Positions 1-5,568 of a DNA stretch of 6,122 nt are shown here, piece by piece. Within the stretch, counting starts at the first letter, position 1. Every line of letters begins with the position of its first letter. The stretch comes from Waddlia sp964635295. GTDB taxonomy: Bacteria; Chlamydiota; Chlamydiia; Chlamydiales; Waddliaceae. The position numbers were made by a program, and so were the translations under genes. The notes below the pieces were generated by a model. The model worked only from the letters and a program-made list of their open reading frames with translations. It ran no database searches and was not told where the DNA came from. The stretch lies in assembly GCA_964635295.1 (NCBI GenBank), contig CAZWOB010000114.1, positions 1-6,122 of the forward strand, written 5' to 3'.

Positions 1-682
1 TCGCTTTCCAGCGGACCAACAGGCGTTCCAGCTGATGTTTTTCCGTTTCCGACCAGCGGCACTGGTTGCGGTAAGCAGATGAGTTGATGTCAGGGGAGAT
101 GGGGATTAATGATCGGATTTGTTCGATGAGGGTTTCGATCGCAGGAATAGATTGCGAGATGAGGTCATGAACAAATCCTTTATTGATTTTTTCAGGCGGA
201 TTCCGGGGATTGTCTGAGACGATCTTCAAGCAATGGATCAGATCGACAGTCGAGAATTTCTGCGACGACTGGTAGAATCCGGACGCTTCCATCTCGACGA
301 GGTCATTGTCGGGATAAGTGGCGGCAGGCTGATCGACAGTTGTGATGCCTAAGGTTGGCAGTCCTTTGAAATGGACGATGTCGGGATAAAACCGCCTCGA
401 GGAGCTCGCGTCAGTGATGCTGTGCGCGAGGGCAGCGTGCCCGATCTCATGGTGTGCATGGCCGGCGATCCCGATATTGAGCCATGCCGAGCGTTCGGAT
501 GAATGCGCTCCCAGCCAGCCGACCGCTCCAGCTGCTGCGATCTTGCCAATGCCGCAGACAGCAAGCTGCGCTGATTCATTTGCAAAAATGGGAAAAGGAG
601 TATCGTCTTGTCGCTGCTTCAGGCCGAAACGTTGGATCAGAGGCTTCGCCTCGCAATGTAAAGCGCAGAGGATATTCAACAT
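1..682 (-). CDS. Nucleoside phosphorylase/nucleosidase-superfamily protein (MTA/SAH nucleosidase-like), C-terminus cut by window edge
   Basis: Translating down from ATG 682 gives 227 codons with no stop before the left edge. The layout follows 5'-methylthioadenosine/S-adenosylhomocysteine nucleosidase, which splits the N-glycosidic bond of purine nucleosides in the cytosol. The N-terminal strand reads LCALHCEAKPL, with Glu11 where E. coli MTAN has catalytic Glu12. GIGKIAAAGAV (44-54) and LNIGIAGHA (68-76) match the SGIGKVAAA and NTGSAGG segments. DLVEMEASGFY (127-137) carries the ribose-binding Met-Glu pair. LKIVSDNP (152-159) carries Asp157, equivalent to the catalytic Asp197. The stretch between the glycine loop and VEMEA is about 38 residues shorter than in E. 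coli MTAN, so substrate specificity is open. A tail after about residue 191 goes beyond the usual fold. No ribosome binding site precedes ATG 682. An in-frame GTG at 700 is possible, and the TGA at 716-718 closes the frame upstream. It lies 33 bases after the DUF72 gene, so co-transcription is likely. The superfamily call is firm; the exact enzyme is not. Confidence 0.83.
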   Translation of the reverse strand, partial: MLNILCALHCEAKPLIQRFGLKQRQDDTPFPIFANESAQLAVCGIGKIAAAGAVGWLGAHSSERSAWLNIGIAGHAHHEIGHAALAHSITDASSSRRFYPDIVHFKGLPTLGITTVDQPAATYPDNDLVEMEASGFYQSSQKFSTVDLIHCLKIVSDNPRNPPEKINKGFVHDLISQSIPAIETLIEQIRSLIPISPDINSSAYRNQCRWSETEKHQLERLLVRWKA

Positions 683-715
683 AGGAGAGGATGTTAGCAC
701 AGGCGGCGGTTTGGA

Positions 716-1471
716 TCAACGGACCGATGAAGCCGATCCCTTAACGAGTTTCTGAAATTCTTTGGCATTATCCAATGCGTAACCGCCGAAATTGTTGTTG
801 AAGAAGACGTAGACTGTTTTGCCTTGCTCCAGCCAGTGCTTCACTTTTTCAGCGCAATAGAGGAGCGTATCGACAGTGTACCTTGATTCATTCAAGTCCT
901 GGGTTCCGTGAAAACGAAGGTACACTTTGTCCCCGATCGTTTTTTGGATGGTGGGGATCCGTCCGCAAAAATCGGAGATGCTCCAGGTAAGTTCACGTTC
1001 CTCGCACATCTTTCCTGCCCTGGGGTCCATCCAGGAAACATGGCGCGGTTCGATCACAAATGTGTAGTGATGGGAAAACCTTCCCAACATATCCAGAAAG
1101 GGTTCCACGTTCTCATGGGTGAATGCGATATCTTTGGGAATTTCAATGACTACAGGCCCCAGTCGATCATCAAGGGGAAGAAAGTGCCCTAAAAACGCTT
1201 TGAGCAGGTTGTCCCCTTTTTTCAATTTATTCTTAAATGTGATGGCCTGGATCAACCGGGGGCAGAGCTTGAAATTGCTTTGCGTGCGTACTTTCCACTC
1301 CATGATCGTTTCCGGTCTGGGAAGGCGGTAATAACTGGAATTAAGTTCGACAGCATTAAATACTGAGCTGTAATGGGTTAAAAATTGACTTGTGGGCATT
1401 CCTCTGGGATAAAAGGAATTCTTCCACTCTGGGTACTGCCAGCCGGCAGTTCCGATAAACAACCTTTCCAT
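716..1471 (-). CDS. DUF72 (YecE-family) protein
   Basis: This 251-residue protein has the hallmarks of DUF72, a widespread family with a TIM-barrel-like fold and no settled biochemical function. The N-terminus reads IGTAGWQYPEW (6-16), the family's G-x-x-G-W-x-Y-x-x-W strand and loop. AVELNSSYYRLP follows at about 40-51, matching the conserved E-x-N-x-[ST]-[FY]-Y motif. IEPRHVSW lies in the middle, then YLRFHG, and VYVFFNNNFGGYALDNA lies near the C-terminus. The length is normal for the family and all blocks are present, so the gene looks intact. The start at 1471 is supported by GAGGGGG seven bases upstream. It is transcribed away from the aminopeptidase operon, and the nucleosidase-like gene follows on the same strand. 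No signal peptide or membrane segment is visible, so it should be cytosolic. The family assignment is secure; the role is unknown. Confidence 0.92.
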   Translation of the reverse strand: MERLFIGTAGWQYPEWKNSFYPRGMPTSQFLTHYSSVFNAVELNSSYYRLPRPETIMEWKVRTQSNFKLCPRLIQAITFKNKLKKGDNLLKAFLGHFLPLDDRLGPVVIEIPKDIAFTHENVEPFLDMLGRFSHHYTFVIEPRHVSWMDPRAGKMCEERELTWSISDFCGRIPTIQKTIGDKVYLRFHGTQDLNESRYTVDTLLYCAEKVKHWLEQGKTVYVFFNNNFGGYALDNAKEFQKLVKGSASSVR

Positions 1472-1478
1472 AATCTTT

Positions 1479-1485
1479 CCCCCTC
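1479..1485 (-). promoter_or_regulatory. Ribosome binding site of the DUF72 gene
   Basis: Read on the minus strand, GAGGGGG lies seven bases before ATG 1471. It is a purine-rich Shine-Dalgarno-like stretch and supports the chosen start. Confidence 0.6.
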
Positions 1486-1492
1486 TTGTGTT

Positions 1493-1521
1493 AGTATTGA
1501 ATAATATAAAATTAATTTCAA
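1493..1521 (-). promoter_or_regulatory. Possible promoter of the DUF72-nucleosidase operon
   Basis: On the minus strand, TTGAAA (1521-1516) is separated by 17 bases from AATACT (1498-1493). This is a moderate match to a sigma-70-type promoter. It would give a leader of only about 15 bases before ATG 1471. The region is AT-rich, so chance matches are easy. The gap must contain some promoter because the two flanking genes diverge. Confidence 0.27.
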
Positions 1522-1523
1522 AT

Positions 1524-1552
1524 TTGCCTTCAAATGAAGTTTTATGTATAAG
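1524..1552 (+). promoter_or_regulatory. Probable promoter of the aminopeptidase-prmA operon
   Basis: TTGCCT (1524-1529) is followed after exactly 17 bases by TATAAG (1547-1552), a good housekeeping-sigma match with ideal spacing. Transcription would start near 1559, about 25 bases before ATG 1584. It lies inside the 32-codon extension that a GTG start at 1488 would add, which argues against that longer start. Confidence 0.45.
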
Positions 1553-1570
1553 TTTCAGTTACTTAGAATT

Positions 1571-1576
1571 AAGGAG
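1571..1576 (+). promoter_or_regulatory. Ribosome binding site deciding the M29 aminopeptidase start
   Basis: AAGGAG ends seven bases before ATG 1584, which is ideal spacing. Two other in-frame candidates, ATG 1578 and GTG 1581, are only 1 and 4 bases away, too close for normal initiation. This site selects 1584. Confidence 0.75.
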
Positions 1577-1583
1577 AATGGTG

Positions 1584-2705
1584 ATGAGAGATATTCGGGT
1601 AGACCGGTGGGCGGATGTGCTGGTGAATTACGCATTGCAGGCAAGATCTGGTCAGAAGGCGGTCATCGTAGGTGAATTTGAAGCCCTGCCATTGATTGAA
1701 GCTGCTTACGAAAAATTCGTTCAAAAAGGGGTTGTGACCGATGTGGTGATGGCTCCAACGGCGTTCAAGGAGATCTTGTTCGCGAACGCATCGGACGAAT
1801 TATTGTCGACCCCTTCACCGGTGACCCAATATATCGCGGACAATTGCGATCTGTACTTGGCGATTGGGGCCGAGTCTAACTCCAAGCTGCTCAGCGGTGT
1901 GGACCCGAAGCGTCAGGCGATGGCCTCACAGGCCCGTCAGCCAGTTCTCGAGTCGATATTGAACCGTGCGGCAGAGGGGAAAATGCGGTGGTCCTACACG
2001 ATGTTCCCAACAGCGGCCGCTGCTCAGGATGCTGAGATGGGGACTAAAGCGTATGAGGAGATGATTTTTGATCTCGGCGCTTTGAATAAGGAAGACCCTG
2101 TCGCCCACTGGAAAAAGGTTGAAGAGGAACAGCAGAAGATCATTGACTATTTGTCCGATAAGCATGAGCTTCGCTTCCGCAATCCGATGGGGACAGATCT
2201 CTGCGTCAATATATCCGGTATGAAATGGGTCAACTGCTGTGGTAAGATCAATTTCCCTGACGGAGAGGTGTATACAGGCCCTAACCTCAAGGCTGGTGAC
2301 GGCGGGGTGAACGGGGTGGCACGCTACTCATTCCCAACACTATATCGCAATACGGAAGTGCATGAGATCGAATTGAAGTTTGAAAACGGTGCGGTGGTGG
2401 AAGCTAACGCCTCAAAGGGCCAGGACTTCCTCCGTGAGATGGTCTCTCAGGACGCAGGAGCGAAGTATGTGGGAGAGATTGCGATCGGAACAAATTATCA
2501 GATGACGACAGTCACAAAAAATATCCTGTTCGACGAGAAGTTTGGGGGGACTTTCCACCTCGCCCTTGGAAAAGGGTATCCTCAAACAGGTAATACAAAT
2601 GCCTCTGCCCTTCACTGGGACATGATTTTTGATTTAAGGGAAGGGGGATCGATCACGGCAGATGAAGAAGAGTTTTATCGCGATGGACAATTTCTTAATC
2701 TTTGA
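1584..2705 (+). CDS. M29-family metallo-aminopeptidase
   Basis: The product is 373 residues when started at ATG 1584, a usual length for family M29 (aminopeptidase T/AmpS/aminopeptidase II). These are cytosolic dinuclear-metal enzymes that remove N-terminal residues from peptides. The catalytic half is well conserved. NFPDGEVYTGP carries Glu228 and YVGEIAIGTN carries Glu298. The segment from FGGTFHLALGKGYPQTG to ALHWDM carries His325, Tyr332, His344 and Asp346. These correspond to the family's metal ligands and active-site tyrosine. Only 19 residues separate the two histidines, which points to the compact subtype without the longer insert of the Thermus/AmpS enzymes. The N-terminal half (MRDIRVDRWADVLV onward) is the substrate-gating domain of the family. 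No signal peptide is seen. The gene overlaps prmA at its 3' end, so the two are surely co-transcribed. Peptide salvage is the likely role. No damage is visible. Confidence 0.93.
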   Translation: MRDIRVDRWADVLVNYALQARSGQKAVIVGEFEALPLIEAAYEKFVQKGVVTDVVMAPTAFKEILFANASDELLSTPSPVTQYIADNCDLYLAIGAESNSKLLSGVDPKRQAMASQARQPVLESILNRAAEGKMRWSYTMFPTAAAAQDAEMGTKAYEEMIFDLGALNKEDPVAHWKKVEEEQQKIIDYLSDKHELRFRNPMGTDLCVNISGMKWVNCCGKINFPDGEVYTGPNLKAGDGGVNGVARYSFPTLYRNTEVHEIELKFENGAVVEANASKGQDFLREMVSQDAGAKYVGEIAIGTNYQMTTVTKNILFDEKFGGTFHLALGKGYPQTGNTNASALHWDMIFDLREGGSITADEEEFYRDGQFLNL

Positions 2706-3477
2706 GGGGAGACTCCCTGCTAAGGAGTTTCTCCTGTTTGAGGAAACCGTTGGAGACCTTGTCGAGAGTTTGAACTGGGAAGATGGCATTGTGAAGGGGA
2801 TGGCGCCTGCCGACAACCGCGCTGAGCTTGACGCACGTTCCGGAATGTCTTTGACCTGGAGCAGAATGGAAACAGTCGATTGGTTGGAGGAAGATGAAAA
2901 AAAACTGCCTCCGATCACAGTTGGAAATCTGTTTATCTACACACCGCATTACACAGGGCCTGTTCCCGAAGAGTGTATACCGCTTCAGCTTCGCTCCTCC
3001 TATGCGTTTGGATCCGGCCATCACCCGACAACTGAAGGATGCCTGGAGGCGATCCAGGCATTGCCGAGCGTTAACCGTGCTTTAGATATCGGCTGCGGTT
3101 CTGGAATTTTGGGACTGGCGGTCGAGGCGCTTTTCAAAGCTGAGGTGATTGGAACGGAAATTGATGAACGCAGCGCTGAGATGGCCAGGGAAAATGCTGA
3201 TGGCCGTATTGAAATCGTTCATGCCGATGGGGTTTCAGGGGACAGGATTGTGAAAATGGCGCCTTTCGATCTGATCGTTTCCAATATCCATTCAGGGCCC
3301 TTGGTTGAACTGGCCCCTTCCATCGTGCCATTGTTAGCCCAAGAAGGGGTCTTGATCCTGGCGGGGCTCCTCGAAGAGCAGCGCGATGTTGTCGAGCAGG
3401 CGTATACTTCATTGGGATTGTCCGTAAAGGAAGTCTACGGCAAAGATCCTGAATGGCCGGTTCTTGTATTAGGGTAG
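2662..3477 (+). CDS. prmA: Ribosomal protein L11 methyltransferase
   Basis: PrmA uses S-adenosylmethionine to methylate ribosomal protein L11 at several lysines and the N-terminus. The 271-residue product has the normal two-part layout. A small N-terminal substrate-recognition domain spans roughly 1-75. The linker contains VDWLEEDEKK at about 72-81, the equivalent of the family's D-W-x-x-x-W/D-x-x-x-K region. The class I methyltransferase domain follows: AFGSGHHPTT (115-124) is the PrmA signature, LDIGCGSGILG (141-151) is the SAM-binding glycine loop, and TEIDE (165-169) is the acidic strand end. SNIHSGPL (207-214) takes the place of the NPPY-type motif, and LAGLLEEQ lies at 233-240. Its start overlaps the aminopeptidase gene by 44 bases if ATG 2662 is used. 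ATG 2683 (MDNFLIF), with GAAGAAGAG upstream, is an equally good choice and cuts the overlap to 23. Translational coupling is likely. A related non-L11 protein lysine methyltransferase cannot be fully excluded. Confidence 0.88.
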   Translation: MKKSFIAMDNFLIFEGRLPAKEFLLFEETVGDLVESLNWEDGIVKGMAPADNRAELDARSGMSLTWSRMETVDWLEEDEKKLPPITVGNLFIYTPHYTGPVPEECIPLQLRSSYAFGSGHHPTTEGCLEAIQALPSVNRALDIGCGSGILGLAVEALFKAEVIGTEIDERSAEMARENADGRIEIVHADGVSGDRIVKMAPFDLIVSNIHSGPLVELAPSIVPLLAQEGVLILAGLLEEQRDVVEQAYTSLGLSVKEVYGKDPEWPVLVLG

Positions 3478-3527
3478 AAAGTACGTAATTATACGGTATT
3501 ATTTATTTTAATTTTTTGAGACATTAT

Positions 3528-3549
3528 TAACTAATAATAAGGTTAGTTA
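3528..3549 (+). promoter_or_regulatory. Inverted repeat around the ribosome binding site of the first tandem gene
   Basis: TAACTAA (3528-3534) and TTAGTTA (3543-3549) are perfect 7-base inverted repeats around an 8-base loop. The loop contains AAGG (3539-3542), the only Shine-Dalgarno-like sequence before ATG 3553, at 10 bases spacing. In RNA this could be a weak AT-rich hairpin presenting the ribosome site in its loop; in DNA it could be an operator. The 75-base gap from prmA is very AT-rich. A run of six T at 3512-3517 is present but has no strong hairpin before it, so no convincing terminator of the prmA operon is seen. No clear promoter is seen either. Confidence 0.3.
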
Positions 3550-3552
3550 TTT

Positions 3553-4590
3553 ATGTCTGCGATTTCTTCTAAAGATCCGAATTGTCTTGTAATCTACACA
3601 AGTATTAATGATTCCACTTTTAATCACCCTCACCTGATCGAACACACGACCGTTCTGGAACAGGTGTACAAAGTGGAGTCCAAACGTACAGGAATATTTA
3701 GTGAATCTTTATTTCAATCTTCCGGACGTCCCCAAAAATATCAACTCATCGAAATTGCCGCACATGGAGGCGAAGATCATGTCAATCTGGGAAATGAAAA
3801 ACTCACAATGGGATTTGCCGAAAGAGGAAAACTCGAACAGTTAGTCAGCCGGTTGAAGTCTTACGGCGTGCTGTTGCTTCAAACATATCGGTCAGGAGCA
3901 GAGGTTTCAAATGGCAGATGTTTTGCAGAGTATCTCGCATCCTTATCTAAAAAACCGATAAGAGTGATCGCTAATCAAGGGACTTTTTTGGATTTTGAAT
4001 TCAAAAGGCTGAACCCTCTGGAAGTACGCTTTATGCATCATCATTGCGATCAAACGGCCTGTTTTTACCGACGACCGGATGGGAAAGTGGTCCGCGTGAA
4101 CCTGGGAGTTGTCGATCGATTGCAGGAAAAATTGAATGATCCGATCGATTTGGAAATGGCCTATCGCCTTGCCGCGGGTTTTGGCGACCAAGAGTTGATT
4201 CAACGTTTTAAAAACCTTTCATTTACCATTCATGAATTCAAGGGAACACGATGGGATCCATTATTCCAGTCGGCTTCTTCAGAGTTCCTTCCGAATTTAC
4301 TCAAATTGGCGGTTTTAGACCGCTATGGAGCGGTTCTTCAGTATCTCGATATCGATTCTCGAAGAAAGGCGATGATCGCTCTCTTTGGAAGCTGCCCGGA
4401 CCTTGAGATCAACATGCGGACGTTTCCAGAGTATCTCCTTCGCTGTCTGGAGATTGAAGGAGCGTTCCCTCAGGCTTTGACCTTCATAGATTTTGGCGAT
4501 GTTGTAGGGGGGTGTAAGGAACATTATGCGCATGATTTACAGCTGCTTCAGGAGAATATGTCTGCTATATCAACTGCATCATCTGAGTAA
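3553..4590 (+). CDS. Caspase-like (clan CD) fold protein, first tandem copy, predicted catalytically dead
   Basis: I do not recognise a named family for this 345-residue protein. Its N-terminal 145 residues follow the layout of clan CD cysteine peptidases (caspase, metacaspase, CHAT). A first strand CLVIYTSIND lies at 11-20. A second strand ends in LIEIAAHGG (65-73) with the His at 71. A third strand LLLQTYRSGA (107-116) follows, then VIANQG (138-143). The nucleophile position, Cys in the downstream copy, is Tyr112 here (TAT 3886-3888), so peptidase activity is unlikely. After a conserved FYRRPDG block (171-177), the rest is helix-rich. Segments such as YRLAAGFGDQELIQRF (204-219) faintly resemble ankyrin repeats. 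No signal peptide or membrane segment is visible. The last ten codons, from Met336, are not part of the unit: they align with the first residues of the next copy. Compared with that copy, this protein lacks a long C-terminal region. The start at 3553 is supported by AAGG and by the matching MSAIS at the next unit. Function is unknown; a regulator, scaffold or secreted effector is speculation. Confidence 0.8.
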   Translation: MSAISSKDPNCLVIYTSINDSTFNHPHLIEHTTVLEQVYKVESKRTGIFSESLFQSSGRPQKYQLIEIAAHGGEDHVNLGNEKLTMGFAERGKLEQLVSRLKSYGVLLLQTYRSGAEVSNGRCFAEYLASLSKKPIRVIANQGTFLDFEFKRLNPLEVRFMHHHCDQTACFYRRPDGKVVRVNLGVVDRLQEKLNDPIDLEMAYRLAAGFGDQELIQRFKNLSFTIHEFKGTRWDPLFQSASSEFLPNLLKLAVLDRYGAVLQYLDIDSRRKAMIALFGSCPDLEINMRTFPEYLLRCLEIEGAFPQALTFIDFGDVVGGCKEHYAHDLQLLQENMSAISTASSE

Positions 4591-5568
4591 CATGCCCTTC
4601 TTATCTATACCCGCACTAACGATAAAACATTCGATGATAATCATTTCGAAGATCATAGAGAGCTGCTGGGCCGGGTGTTTAAGGTGGAATCTACACGCAC
4701 CGGAATGCTTGATAAACCTTTATTTCAATCTTTGGGAAGTTCCCGACGGTTTGCAGTGATTGAGATTGCTTCGCATGGCGGTGAAGATCATATTGATCTT
4801 GGAGACGAAAGACTCACAATGGAACTTTCCAAGAGGGGAAAACTGCGGGAGCTTGTCCAGCGGTTGAACGCTCACGGCGTTTTAGTGCTCCAAACATGCC
4901 GGTCCGGGGCAGTAGTTTCAAACGGCAAGTGTTTTGCGGAGTATCTTGCACAACTTTCTGATAAGCCCATTCGAGTGATTGCCAATCAAGGGAGATCGTT
5001 TAAACTTGAATTCAGACGTTCCAATCCTGTCGATGTGCGTTATGTCAATGAGGGCTGCGAGCAGACAGCTTGGTTTTATCGTCGTCCGGATGGGAGTGTT
5101 GTCCGTATGGACTTGGAACACGTCGATCGCCTTCAGAAAAAGCTAGTTGATCCTATCGACCATGAATTCGCTTATCGCATTGCCGCCGGTTTTGGAGCGG
5201 ATGATTTTATTAAGCGTTTGAGTGAGCTCAAATTATCAATCGATGATTTCAAAGAAACGCGGTGGTACCCATTATTTGAAGGTGCCTCTGATGCCGTTCG
5301 TGGAAATTTGCTTAAACTCGCAATCCTAGATCGCTACGGAGCCATTCTTCAACACCTCGATGTGGATCATCGAATAATAGCGATGACCGCATTGTTTGGA
5401 GAATGCCCCGATCTTTCGATCAATATGGAGACTTTTCCGGAATACCTGCTTTGCTGTCTGGAGATCGAAGGAGCATATCCTGAAGTTTTGCAACAGGAAG
5501 ACTTCGGTGTTGTGGTTGGGGGTTGCAAAGAACATTATGCGCATGATTTGCGGACGTTGCTTGAGAAT
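3553..5568 (+). repeat. In-frame tandem duplication of a roughly 1-kb coding unit
   Basis: Unit 1 spans 3553-4557 (335 codons) and unit 2 spans 4558-5568 (337 codons). They are directly adjacent and in the same reading frame. Both begin with codons for Met-Ser-Ala-Ile-Ser and both end with KEHYAHDL followed by Glu-Asn just before a Met codon. The best-conserved stretch, from HGG to VIANQG, differs at about 20 of 73 residues. The rest is somewhat more divergent, and two residues are inserted near the N-terminus of unit 2. This divergence suggests an old duplication. No insertion-sequence ends or target duplications are seen at the borders. Confidence 0.85.

Noticed and set aside
349..585. 78-codon minus-strand frame over the left gene
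   Set aside because: It is a shadow of the nucleosidase-like gene, which reads in another frame of the same strand from 682 and has clear family motifs.
684..741. AGGAGAGG followed directly by ATG 691 on the plus strand, opening a 16-codon frame
   Set aside because: The frame is tiny, has no spacing between the purine run and the ATG, and lies in the short gap and the 3' end of opposite-strand genes. It looks accidental.
1488..1583. GTG 1488 as an earlier start of the aminopeptidase, adding 32 residues
   Set aside because: The extra codons are AT-rich, overlap the best promoter match and do not resemble family sequence. AAGGAG correctly spaced for ATG 1584 gives the normal 373-residue length.
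3481..3521. Rho-independent terminator after prmA
   Set aside because: There is a T-run at 3512-3517, but the only preceding inverted repeat (around 3487-3503) is AT-rich, mismatched and nearly loopless, so it is too weak to call.
4526..4759. 77-codon plus-strand frame across the copy 1/copy 2 junction, including ATG 4592
   Set aside because: It is out of frame with the homology of both copies and has no recognisable content. No good slippery heptamer was found that would move a ribosome from it into the copy 2 frame.
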